Assembly (NCBI RefSeq): GCF_010015445.1
Contig: NC_053129.1
Location: forward strand, 22,376,727-22,440,726
Direction of reading: 5' to 3'
Length of the DNA stretch: 64,000 nt
DNA from: Perca fluviatilis
Lineage: Eukaryota; Chordata; Actinopteri; Perciformes; Percidae
A model generated the notes under the pieces. That model saw only the letters and a program-made list of their open reading frames with translations, did no database searches and had not been told where the DNA came from. Every line of letters starts with the position of its first letter. Position 1 is the stretch's first letter. Below are positions 9,714-20,600 of the stretch, piece by piece. Made by a program: the position numbers and the translations under genes.

Positions 9714-9818
9714 TATTTATTTTATTTATTTATGAACATTTATTAGAGGATCAGCCCCATGAGATGCAACATCTCGTTTTCATGGGGGTCCTCCGGATCA
9801 TGTATAGAGCAACAGAAA
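9714..9818 (-). mobile_element. LINE 3'-tail insertion in copy B terminal exon
   Basis: On the minus strand, a ~105-bp block ending in an AAATAAATAAATAA-type tail interrupts the exon between TTTGTTTGCC and AATAAGGACCAG. The uninterrupted exon is at 17553-17649. A body with a CGAGATGTTGCATCTCATGG-like hairpin and a repetitive A/T tail is typical of fish L2/CR1-like LINE 3' ends (recalled). Confidence 0.7.
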
Positions 9819-10285
9819 GGCAAACAAAACCGTCAGTTGGATTGTAGCTGAAAAAAATATTCCAAACAGTTAATGTATCAGTAAGATATTTAAAGAAAGG
9901 AGACCATTGAAAGCAAACAAGAACTTTTTTAATGGGGTACATGACTAAACCACTATGATAAAACATGATCTAGTTTATGAAAGTAAAAAAAAAAAAAAAC
10001 CTTATCACCCTGTTTGTCATTTTTTATGTTAGGTTAAACTTCTTTTGAAATGTGAAATGTGTAAAATAATCAATGAAAATAAAAGAAATTATGAATATCA
10101 ATACATTGGCTTATTCCCGTTTCTTACAGACCAGACCATAAAAACTAAATTTTCCAAAACAAAGCTGTTAACACAAGAATAAAGTAAAGCTCAGCTACGT
10201 CTTGATGATTTGGAAACTTTGGGAAAGAGGTTTTAATGTTGAGAAGCATTGATTTAATGTTGGGATGTTTGTAGTAAAATTATTA

Positions 10286-10320
10286 CATCCATCCATCCAT
10301 CTTCATCCGCTTATCCGGTG
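10286..10320 (-). mobile_element. Minimal RTE/Rex3-like LINE tail insertion
   Basis: CATCCATCCATCCATCTTCA followed by TCCGCTTATCCGGTG repeats the extreme 3' end of the LINE at 4464-4503. Only about 35 bp were inserted. The equivalent intron of copy A (18955-18975) lacks it, so it post-dates the duplication. Confidence 0.75.
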
Positions 10321-11224
10321 TTAGTGTTAGTACATGTAAAGTTTAAAATTATTTGCCTATAAAGCAACTTACATAAGGGTCTGCCCTGTGGAGATGGCTG
10401 GGGTCAATGTGTCAGTGGTAACAGCTTCAATGGACTGAGGGTAGTCACAGATTTGTCCTGGGTTTTCAGTCCTCAGGTTAATCAAATTCTCCCAGTCCCC
10501 TGTTCCACTGGGATTGTCCCAGTTATACCACTTGGTCCAGCACACTGCAAGGAGCAATAAAAGATACATACTGGAGGGAAACTGCAGAGCCAAAGCACCA
10601 TTCTAAATAAACACTGTTTACACAGTAGTTTACACACAGCAGCTTAAAGGCTGATTTATAGTTGTATGTAGACTCTAAGCCGTAGCCTACGCCGTTGTGT
10701 GGATTTCTACTTGTTTGCTAGTAATTCTGTGTCGTTCTAGTGTATCTCCTGAAGAGAATAGCAAAGCGGTCTGTGTGTATGGGTGTGGAGTGTTTGGTAG
10801 AGCAAGTGACAGAAATTAGCTTCGGAGCATGTACCGACTCAAGAAAAGTCACCCTATCCTTTATTTCATGACTTTCATGGAGAGGGATTAGCGGGAAATG
10901 CGAAGCTACCAAGCCAAAGCCAAGCAGACCAATCACTTGTTGCAGTCTGCGTCCCTGTGACACGTAGTTACATTTCTGGGGAGGTGCAAGTCAGGCTACA
11001 GCATAGGGTACGGCGTAGAGTCTGTACCTACACATACCAATGTGTGTACCTACAGTACATTAATGTGTTCACACAGTACCTTTACAGAAAGCAGGAGGGC
11101 AGCTGAAATGAACACGATAATCATTACACATCTTATTACTGGGTTGGTCCTGGTTCCTGCAGACAAATCCTGTAGTTGTGTCACTTCTGAAAAAGCAAAC
11201 CGAGTAGCACGCTAATGGCATGGA

Positions 11225-11440
11225 GCTAAAAATGAAAATGTCAGTCTGTCAATCTTTCTGTTTGTCCACCACTTTGGTCCTGTCTTAAATATCTCCAGAA
11301 CTGTTGGCTGGGTTGCCATGAATGGACATTCCTGGTCGTCAGAGGATGGCCACTGATAGCAATGTCTTTGTGAGCATGTTAGCATATCAACATTAGTATT
11401 TAGCTTAAACCACTGCTGGTAGAACAGAATAGAAGGTGAA
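11225..11440 (+). repeat. Interspersed repeat family R1, copy 2
   Basis: Shares the GTCTGTCAATCTTTCTGTTT, CTGGGTTGCCATGAATGGAC and GAGCATGTTAGCATATCAAC-type blocks with the other R1 copies (7.5, 20.2 and 21.8 kb). It lies in the intron between A1 and B1 of WxxW copy B. Confidence 0.6.
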
Positions 11441-12228
11441 AAGTAGAACCAGTGAAAATATGTTAGTATGTAATATGTAGTATGTATATGTAAGATCCTG
11501 AAATACAAACTGTAGCAATATCAATGCAAACAATCAGTAGAACACAAATATTAATCATTGCATAAAACATTCAAATGATTCATACTCGTTCAGTACTTAC
11601 ACATGAATCACATCCCCTGCTTCAGCCACACAGTGAGTCCAGATAGAGTTCTCGCCTCAATATATACTGGGTTAGAGCAGATCTTTCCTGGGTACTCATT
11701 GTGAAGTTTAGAGAGGGTTTCCCAGTTTCCAGTTCCAGAGGGGTTATCTCTGTCAAACTATTCTGTCCGGCATTCTGGACCAAGGTATTTTAGTTCAGAT
11801 AAATTAGCAACAAGACTTTTTTCTAAAGTGAACCACTGACTGGTTTAGTCTGTAGTTTAAATGTCAGAATTGCCAGTGAAAATTATCTCTAACCTGGTTT
11901 AGGGAGGGGAAACTCAGGCACTCTGGCTGACTGCTTTCTGGTAAAGGTAATCAAAAAAGGTGTTGACTAATGTGACTGAGTATATTTCGGATTATAGAGT
12001 CAAAATTGTACATATGATCTTGACACTGGATTACAGTTATTGAGATGAACTTACCAAAGAACAATCCTGCAACAAAGGCTACACTTAGCTATTAGAGACA
12101 ATAGAATAGGTTATTTACAATAAAAAGGTTACAATCAGAATATGGCACAGTGCTTATAAAGAACGTGTATCTACATGGACATTTAAAAAAATATATGATA
12201 CAAAGTCATACATTACCAATTGGATCAT

Positions 12229-12700
12229 GATTGCAGCTATGAGGGATCTTCAAAACTGTAGGGGATGTTCGCATTTAAGAGTATATATAAATGTGCATAA
12301 ATGTGTAAACACATTCACAAAAATGCCACTTTATAGTAACAAACTGTTAAAGAATACCTATGAAATTATGTTCAAAATATTAAGCACAACAGACATTGTT
12401 ACCTTTTCTGCAAAAATAAAAAAGACTCATCCATGGGACTTCTCAGTTGAACAGTTGTGTGAGCTTCTGTGTGGCGTATTTATCCCCTCTCCTGTCTCTC
12501 TAAATACAGTTCTGGAAGATATTGACCTACTGACACAGGTAGTCACAGTCACAACACTGAAACTGGAACCACCCAAAGAAAACGATGCCCCATTCAAAAA
12601 ACAAAAACAAGATACTGTATGTTAGCACAATATTTCTCACATTCAAAAGGGTTGAAAAACTATGTTTGGTGTGACGAAGCAGCTGAGGTCATACCACTTG
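12229..12700. other. 5' flank of WxxW copy B
   Basis: A TATA-like TTATATATAC (reverse complement of 12281-12290) lies about 53 bp upstream of the copy B ATG. Segments such as the one ending GGACTTCTCAGTTGAAC (about 12360-12452) align with 23700-23835 upstream of copy A, so the duplication includes the 5' flank. A plus-strand open frame at 12227-12625 is antisense to this flank and is not supported as a gene. Confidence 0.55.
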
Positions 12701-13842
12701 TCCCCTTTAACCACTCTTTTCATGTGCACAGCCATTGTTACCAGTCTTATGTATTCCTTGTTTTAGCTTTATTTCCATATCTGTTACTTCTTACAGACAT
12801 TGACTATCCCAGATTAGTTTGTGTTTAGCATTATATTCAGTTAGAATTTAGATTCATCATTGGGTTAAAACAAAACACAACAGTAGTGTTAAGTTATTGT
12901 ATTGGTAAATTTCTGTTAGTTATTCTGTTTACTTACCATACCATGTGCTCCAGACAAAAGGAAAGGAGGAAATGGCATAGACAGTTAGATAAATGGACTG
13001 ATGGTGAGGGCTGAGCGTTACTGCGCAGCCTCCAACTGAGCTTGTAGATGTGATGTGAGCAACCTGTCTGAAAGGTATAAGTCTTCTGGTAGCTGTGCCA
13101 AGAGAAATCTCAATCATTCCGAATCTTGCAGAGACGGAGAGCGTAGGGATATGTAAGGAGATAACATGGGCACCGGCTAATTATTACTAACTAAAATGCT
13201 AGTTAACATTAGTAATAAAACTTAAACAGCTAATGTTAGTCGAAACTGCCTGCAAGCTTCTCCTGTACTATGCAGTAATTCCTATACTATGCAACAGTAA
13301 TTTGCGTGGTTATGACACAATCGTTAGCCTATTTTTACAAAAACATCTACTATGGAGCCATAACGTGAGATAAAAGGTAATGGAGCCTTTTATACATTGT
13401 TGTGTTTCTTTAGAAATAAACAATGGAAAAATAAAGTCTTTAAACGCTTCAGATGTAAAGTTATTCGCTGTCAAAGTGACGTCAAAATTAATGGCAGTCA
13501 ATGGAATGCTAATGGCGGGTGAGTGCTTGTTAGCATCAAAATGGCGCCATAGGAGCTACGCCAGACACTTGCTTACTCCCTTGGGAAATGCTGATTCACT
13601 TCCTCTATTTATACTGGATGTGATGTCATCTGTGATGTCAATGGGTTAGACTGGGGGGGATTAGATAAGTATGTTTTGTAAATTATTTGTTTTGCTTTCT
13701 GATTGTTTACATAAGATAGTTAAGTCCTAAAGAGACAAAGCTAAATGTGTTTTTACACTCATGATTAGAATGCCAGAATGCTTACTACTTACTGTTGGTG
13801 GGGAAAGAATTTCATACTTACCTGTAGATGATATGGTCTGGG
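12700..13842. other. Non-coding flank with repeat-like block
   Basis: No gene recognised. Around 13370-13560 the sequence (including GGCAGTCAATGGAATGCTAA and AAAATGGCGCCAT) resembles a fish non-autonomous DNA element, but I could not find both ends. Confidence 0.35.
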
Positions 13843-14473
13843 TGTTATGGGTTTGGCCTGTCGTTTTGGGTTTTGGTTTATTGTGGTGGTCTGTTTTTGG
13901 TATTTACTCTGTTTTTGTTATGGGTTGGGCATTTTGGTTCTGTGTGGTCTTATGTTGGTAATCTGTTTTTTCTGTTTTGTATTTGTTTCCTGTTTTATTT
14001 TGTCTTGTCTTGTCTTGTTTTACTTCCTGTGTTTTCCCGCCCTTGTGATTGCCCTAATGTGTTTCACCTGTTTCCCAGCCTTGTGTCACCTGTGTTGTGT
14101 TTCCTCATTAGTCTGTGTATTTAGTCTTTGTGTTTCCCCTTGTCCTTTGTCAGATCATTTTGTGTGTTGCTTTGCTTCTGTACTGTGTCAGTTTCCCAAC
14201 CGTATTCAGTCCTGTCTTCTCGTCCGTGAGTTTTTGGTCAATAGTTTCTGTTTCTGGATTTCCTTGTTTTTGATATTCTGTTCTTTTGTTGCTTCACTTT
14301 GGACATTCGTTTTTGCCTGCTTCTTTTGTCTCGTTTGTTTTGCCTGCTGGATTTTTGGACTATTTTTGTTGTATAGACTCCCTTTTTTATAATAAATCCT
14401 CGACCTCTAACCTGCTACCTGCCTTTCTCTGTATTTTGGGTCCACCATTCCCTGCTCCCCCCTGCACATAACA
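13843..14473 (+). mobile_element. Probable solo LTR (Gypsy/retrovirus-like)
   Basis: Starts TGTTATGGG and ends ATAACA, giving 6-bp inverted termini (TGTTAT/ATAACA). The flanks CTGGG and CTGTG may be a 5-bp target duplication with one mismatch. The body is T-rich on this strand, with TTTTATAATAAATCC about 85 bp before the end (polyadenylation-like). No internal gag/pol and no second LTR are in the window, hence solo. The family is assigned from recalled similarity to fish LTRs. Confidence 0.65.
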
Positions 14474-14477
14474 CTGT

Positions 14478-15344
14478 GTATACCAACTGATGAGAAGGCC
14501 TATTTAAGCAGTTGGCCTCAAGCAACTCTAGGGTTAAGATGGCTTGAGGGTGTAGCTGTGTGCACTTTTTGTTTTGCCTAAGTTGATCTAATTTTCCTTT
14601 TGGTTATGAGTTGAGTTAAGGCCAAGTTATTGTTTATTTTTGTTCTTTTGTTTTTTGTACATTGCTTTTGGTTAAACCTGTCAATAAACCACATTGGGGA
14701 TGAAATGGACACAGTTTCTCAAAGTCACCTACTTCGTTGACCACTCTGGTCAGACTTCCTAACATTTGGAGGTAAGGTGTGCATCTCCCCCCGTCTTCAC
14801 TTTATACCTTTTTTGATAACTTTTTCACACAGACACATGTAAATTAAAGGGGATGTGTGTATGTAGGTACACAATACACCGTATACAATAGACTTGGTTT
14901 GAATTTGTTTTTTTTGTTTTTTATATTTGTTTAATGTATCTCTGCATTAGTGCCTGTTATGTTGCACTCTGCTTACTCTGTCAGCCGCCACTCACTTTGA
15001 AAAAACAAAGTCTTGCATCAAATCACATCTTATACAAACTTTGTCACAGCAACAGTTCAACAGTCAGGCAGCAGTTACTGGAAAGTTACACATCACATGT
15101 TATTACAGTAAGAAGACACACAAGTTGGTGTACTGTTAGGGTTGGTTTACACACATCACGGATGGATTTTTCACAGTTGCACGGTCAACATAGTTTTGAA
15201 CTTCATTGGTATTTAGTAGTTTCAATGAAAGTTTTAAATAAAGGTCTGTGGATTAACTTGAGGGCGTGTGAGTATGAACTAAATCAGTGAAGTTGCTAGC
15301 TGCAAAAACCAAATCAATGAAGCTAAAAGATGCTAAAAAGCCCC
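14478..15344. other. Non-coding, possibly LTR-derived segment
   Basis: 14490-14720 has a CTATTTAAGC TATA-like motif and a GTCAATAAACC polyadenylation-like motif about 170 bp apart, as in an LTR, but termini were not found. The rest shows no gene. Confidence 0.3.
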
Positions 15345-15704
15345 TTAAAGGTGCCCTGCCACACGCATTTCATTACTTTGTGGTAATGACTTAAATTCTA
15401 CCATGGACCCTGTAACATTTGTTGTGGAAAAAATGCCTTGGTTACCTTGTCTCAAGCCATTCTAGCGTGGTATAGAATGCCTACAGGAAGACTCAGCTCG
15501 ATTTCTGCCAGTTCTCATTAATATTCAACAAGCTAAGCTGTTTATTGGCCTTATTTCTCTGCTTATTTTTTTTTTCAGTGGCTAGAGCTGACAAAGGAGT
15601 TAGAAGTTAATTTTCACATTCACAACATAACACAAACACATATGGATCTAACATATTTCAACAAATGCAAGTAAAAATGGTTTTGTATGGCAGGGGACCT
15701 TTAA
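15345..15704. mobile_element. MITE with TTAA target duplication
   Basis: Ends are TTAAAGGTGCCCTGCCA and, reading inward from the other side, TTAAAGGTCCCCTGCCATAC. The TTAA at each end (15345-15348, 15701-15704) is the piggyBac-type target duplication. About 360 bp, no coding capacity. Confidence 0.75.
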
Positions 15705-17080
15705 AGCTGAGGGAAACTGCAGTCAGGTGACTCACTGGTGGTTTATCACACTGACCCCTTTCACACTAAATGTGGTCATTTGTTCCACTGTTCATATAAG
15801 GATATTGATAAGTGCAGCTTTAAAAAAAAAAAAAAATGCTACACTCAAAAGATCAAATTACCTCCAAATTACTGTTGTGTATGCAAATACAAAGGGATAC
15901 ATAAATAGATCCATGTGGTACACAATATGTTCAAAAACATATCCTGTTTCAAAATTCTCTGATTGCAGCATTTTAGTTTCTTCAGTTAAAAGAGCTGAGC
16001 TCAACATGCCTTAGGAGGTCGACCAGATCATATCCCCAATCCGGCAAAAACATGTTGCCAAGGTCCATGTTCTCATGGATAGAAGGACTTTAGACTGTTA
16101 AGCTGAAACTTATAATGAATATTTAGAACTGGAGCAGTTTTCTTTTTTTCTTTTTCTCTTTACAGAACGATGGATGACAGCTGAAACTGCACAGCTGCTG
16201 CAGCAAATTCCATAATCCAGACATAAATTTGGCTGCATCTTGCAGTTAAAGGCAGCTGTCATGCTATCTCTGCAATTATGAAAGGATGATTCAGGTGCAA
16301 GTGGCTGATAGGAATTAGTGCACGATGAAAGTGTTTCGATGTTGTGGTTATATAAGGTGGATAATTTTTCTCATCTTGACACCTGGATACATCCAAACTC
16401 ATTCCGTTTGAGAGGTTAAACTAAACTGGTTTTGTAAAGACCATCCAGAATTCTACTTTTAAACAACCTGTCCATGCACTGTCCCAGATTAATTTCCAAC
16501 CAGACAGTCCAGCTGTTTGAACAAAGAGTTCGAACAAGCCGTAACAATGAGACAATTTGAGAAATACATCTAATAATTTTAAATAATTATGTTATTTAGA
16601 GTAAACTTCTTGTCATAGATTTTTTAGGCACTTGGGGTCAGCGAAACAAGCTGTAAACACAACACTGACATATTGTTATCTACAATAGTCGAGAGGCTAA
16701 AAATGACTAAAACAATGTCCTAAATGCTAAAAAAAAAAGCTCTGTATAGCTGAGGGAAAATGAGGGGTCAAGTGATAATTCTCTGTGGGTTAATCATTGA
16801 GTGATGTCTTTCACACAAAATGTAGTCATTTAGTAGTACATTCAAGGGAACTTGTTTTGGTGTAGGCTCACATCAGTGAAATTCTTTTATGGTTTTACTG
16901 AAACTGTTGACATGCATACTGCCCTCAGAAAGTACATTGTAAAGACACAATGTGTTGTTCACTTCAGAGTGTGTAATGTGGCATGGGCAAAAACAAGGAG
17001 AACAAGTCTTGACTTAGCACAGTTGCAATTAGAAAAGCCAAAGCTGATAATTTCCTCACAGGAATTTGCTTTTTGTTAGC
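15705..17080. other. Non-coding stretch, nothing recognised
   Basis: Contains an A run at about 15822-15835. Short frames here have no family resemblance. It lies downstream of the likely polyadenylation sites of WxxW copy A. Confidence 0.4.
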
Positions 17081-17084
17081 AGTA

Positions 17085-17111
17085 TTTATTGCGGTTTACT
17101 GTTGATTTATT
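17085..17111 (-). terminator. Polyadenylation signals of WxxW copy A
   Basis: Two AATAAA hexamers on the minus strand (reverse complements of 17106-17111 and 17085-17090), 440-470 bp past the stop codon at 17553. Copy B's equivalent 3' flank is conserved but lacks these exact hexamers. Confidence 0.45.
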
Positions 17112-17552
17112 TCCTACAATACAAGATAATGATTTCATAATCACTAGAATGAAAAGAAGTCTGATAAAGCACATAATAGGCCTTTTTCCACAGGAGATAG
17201 TTTGCCATGTAGGTAAGAAAAGCACAGGCGTAAATTGTAAAATGAACTATGACTGAATTCCATTTAGCTGCATAGCCTTTAGGGTCCTGGTAGCAGGATC
17301 TCACATGCTGGCTCGCTGGCTCACTGTCACACATGGCTCACTGGGACACTTGAATAGAACAGAGCCACCGTTAATGTTACTATACATTAGCTTTTCCTAC
17401 AAGTTTAAATATCTGCTGTGAAAAAAGAGTATTATACTGCTTCCATCAGGCCCAGTAAGAAAGAAAAAATAATAGTAAAGAAAAATCTGAGAAAAATGTA
17501 TGTGAATGTTGTGTCTTCTTATCCTTTTCAGTGTTTGCGGTGGAGTCAGGAC

Positions 17553-17649
17553 TTAATTGCATGGGCACCCAAACCAAACTTTGTAGTCACGGCACGCGCC
17601 AGATTTCTGGTCCTTATTGCGGCAAACAAATCCGTCAGTTGGATTGTAG
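17553..17649 (-). CDS. WxxW copy A terminal exon B2
   Basis: Acceptor TTTTTTCAG|CTACAATCC. Encodes [20 protein letters not shown] then [11 protein letters not shown] and a TAA at 17553-17555. Copy B carries the same exon split by a LINE tail. Confidence 0.75.
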
Positions 17650-20600
17650 CTGAAAAAATGATTCCAAACAGTTAATGGATCAGTAAGATATTTAACACGA
17701 GACCATTGAAAGCAAACAATAACTTCTTTTTGATGGGGCACATTGCTAAAACCATACGTAATTGCTTAAAGGTGCAGTAGGTAAGACTTATAAAACTAAC
17801 TTTCTGTCATATTTGCTGAAACTGACCCTATGTTCCAGTAGAACTACATGAAGCAGGTAATTTAAAAAAACAATACGGTTCCTCTGGCACCACCTACAGC
17901 CTGTAGTGTGATTTGCAAAAATCCACAACTCCCTGTTCAGATGCACCAATCAGGGCCAGGGGGGGGGGTGTCTAACTTCGTGTCAATCACTGCTCGTGTA
18001 CACACATTCATTCTCCCTTGTGGGGGGAGGGGCTTAGGAGACCGTTTCGGGCTTCAGCGGAAAGGGGGAAGGGACTGAGAAGTTGCCGATGTTAACATTT
18101 TTGGCTAAGTCCTGGATCTTCGCAATCCTACCTACAGCACCTTTAACTATGATAAAAACATGATATCGTTTATAAAAGTCAAATAAAAATGAAACCTTAT
18201 CACCCCATTTTGTTGTCATTTGTTCTTGATGTCAGGTGTAACTTCTTTTCAAATGTCTCAGATATCCAATACAAATAAAAGAAAAATAATCATAAATTAG
18301 GAATACCAATACATTGGGTTATTCCTGTTTCTTAAGGCTGTTTTACAATCACTGTAGCTGAGCTGGCGCGCGCCAATGTGATGTCAAAATGACGTAGATC
18401 TCGCTGGCGTGCCAGGATTTTGAGTGTGCGTCCAGTGGAAAAAGTGGAAACAGGAAGCCTGAACGAGCTTGACTCTCAGAGTGACTGCAAGTCTCTCTTG
18501 TAAACTTACTGGGTTAAAATGAGTTCTTTTATGGTGAATGAAAGGCTTGATCCAACCAAGTAGATCATTGAATCAAATCGAAACAATGACGTCAATGCTG
18601 CTGCCAGTTCTGCCATTGTTTACCTTTTTTTTCTTCTTCTAGTCCGTAGAAATGGCAAAGTCGGTAGCCTTTCCTCATTAGCGCCACCTCTGTTCAGGAG
18701 AAGACTGCAACTAGTGTCGCGACCACCACGCGCGAGTATAAACAATTACGCCGCTCCCATGACGTCACACTGGCGCTCGACAGGTCGGCTGCGGCGAGTA
18801 TACCCCACGTTTTACTTCACAGACCACAACGATTCTTTTTTCCCAAACAAAGCTGTTAGCACAAGAATAAAGTAAAGCTCAGCTACGTCTTGATGATTTG
18901 TAAACTTTGGGAAAGGAGGTTTTAATGTTGAGAAGCATTGATTTAATGTTGGGATGTTGGTAGTAAAATGAGTACATATAAAGTATTAAATTATTTCCTA
19001 AAAGGCAACTTACATAAAGAAGGTCTGCCCTGTGGAGATGGCTGGGGTCAATGTGTCAATTGTAACAGCCTTAATGTTCAGAGGGTGGTCACAGATTTTT
19101 CCCGGGTTTTCTGTCCTCAGGTTACTCAAAAGCTCCCTGTCCCTTATTCCACTGGGATCGTCGCAGTCATACCACTTGGTCCAGCACACTGCAAGGAGCA
19201 ATAAAAGAGACACTGGATGACTGAAGGGAAACTGCAGAGCCAAAGCACTACTTTAAATTAATGCTTAGGCACACGAACAATGAAAGAGGAAAAAGCCACT
19301 TTGCATTAGCAGCTTAACACTACACATGAATGTGTTCATACAGTACCTCCACAGAAAGGGGGATAGCAGCTGAAACGAACACAATAATCATTACACCTCT
19401 TGTTCTTGGGTTGGTCATGGTTTCTGAAAATCCTGAAGTTGTGTCAATTCTGGAAAAATAAACACAGAGTGGCACTTACTAAAAATAATCTTATGGATGC
19501 ATCCACTTAAAGGAGACCTATTATGTACTGTTTTCAGATTCATACTTGTATTTTGTGATTCTACTAGTACATGCTTTAATTTTTATTTTTTCATTTTTCT
19601 CATACTGCCCATGGTTGCTGCACCTGTATTCACCCTCTGTATGTTGGGGTGCCTGTCTCTTTAAATTTGACATTGTTACAGATATGACAGAAAATACGGA
19701 AAAGCATAATAGGTTCCCTTTAAATATTTCCATCCTTAGAGCCATGGTCTGTCAATCTTTCTGTTGGTCAGTTGGTCCACCACTTTGGTTACGTTGCACA
19801 ACAGCTGGATTCTCATATCACAAGATCACACGAGAATCGCAGGATCACATAACCCCAGAAAATCCATCTTGTCAGGATTCAAGTAATGTTCGACCAATCA
19901 GCGTCTTGTGAGGAGCTACTGGCAGGAGCGGGCATGGTTTAAGTTTGTGTGATAACCGCGACTGTTCGTTCAAAACAACAATGGTTGACGTGATAGACAG
20001 ATGGTTCATCCAATCGCCTGCAAGGTTGTTTTTTTTTTTTTAAAGTGCCTGCCCTTTTCCAAAGAGTTTCAAATGACAGTTTTTCAGAAGGTTCTGAGTA
20101 ACAAACCATCTGGCGCATCAGGTTACCACTTTGGTCCAGATTGAAATAGCTCCAAAAACATTGGAAGGGTTGCCATGAAATTTCTGGTCCCCAGAGGATG
20201 AATCCTCCTGACTTGGGTGATCCTCTGGCTTTTCCTCAAGCACAACCATTAAGTTGACATTTGTGTTTTTGAGTGTAATGTCTCGACAGCTATTAGATAT
20301 CCATCTGTCATGTCATGAAATTTGATTCAGACATTTATCACTTCCTCAGCATCAGGTCAAATTTTTTATTTAAATGGCTGCAAAGCGAATTACATTCCCA
20401 TCAGCCTCAGCTGTACTTTGTGTTTAGTGCTTCTTAGAAAATGTTAGCATAACCCCCCACCCTCTTTTTTAAATGTATTTTAAATTAAATTTTTTATTTG
20501 TCTATTGTTTTGATTCTTCTGTCCTGGTGTTTGTGTGCGAGAATGAGTGCTGGGTTGTTGTTTGTTTTTGTGGGTGGGCTATAGTGACCTGGAAGACAGG

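Larger units (their letters stand above)
9658..12228 (-). pseudogene. WxxW secreted-protein gene, copy B pseudogene
   Basis: Seven exons can be aligned to copy A: exon 1 12217-12228 (MIQL), exon 2 12055-12088, exon 3 11894-11937, A1 11601-11774, B1 11080-11186, A2 10373-10544, B2 9658-9847. Lesions: exon 3 is 44 bp rather than 54-57 and shifts frame. In A1 the WxxW motif reads R..stop (CGGACAGAATAG in place of TGGACNGANTGG), and A1 carries 2 extra bases. B2 is split by a ~105-bp LINE-tail insertion (9714-9818) that carries stops. B1 (GFVCRNQDQ...CNDYRVHFSCP) and A2 (CWTKWYNWDNPSGTGDWENL) are still open. Exons 1 and 2 keep the signal peptide MIQLLSVAFVAGLFFG. The 3' flank (9240-9540) matches 17107-17460 next to copy A, so this is a tandem segmental duplicate. 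Confidence 0.8.

Noticed and set aside
12227..12625. 132-residue plus-strand frame
   Set aside because: Lies antisense across the 5' flank and exon 1 of WxxW copy B; the aligned flank of copy A (23.4-23.9 kb) does not preserve the frame.
12929..13117. Minus-strand frame ending FVWSTWYG before a GTAAGT donor
   Set aside because: The W..W is tempting as a further WxxW exon, but the cysteine context is absent, no equivalent exists in copy A, and exons 1-2 of copy B already supply the start.
13847..14392. 181-residue hydrophobic open frame resembling a multi-pass membrane protein
   Set aside because: It is the translation of a T-rich probable LTR (13843-14473). Phe/Leu/Cys/Val richness follows from base composition, and other frames over the same bases look alike.
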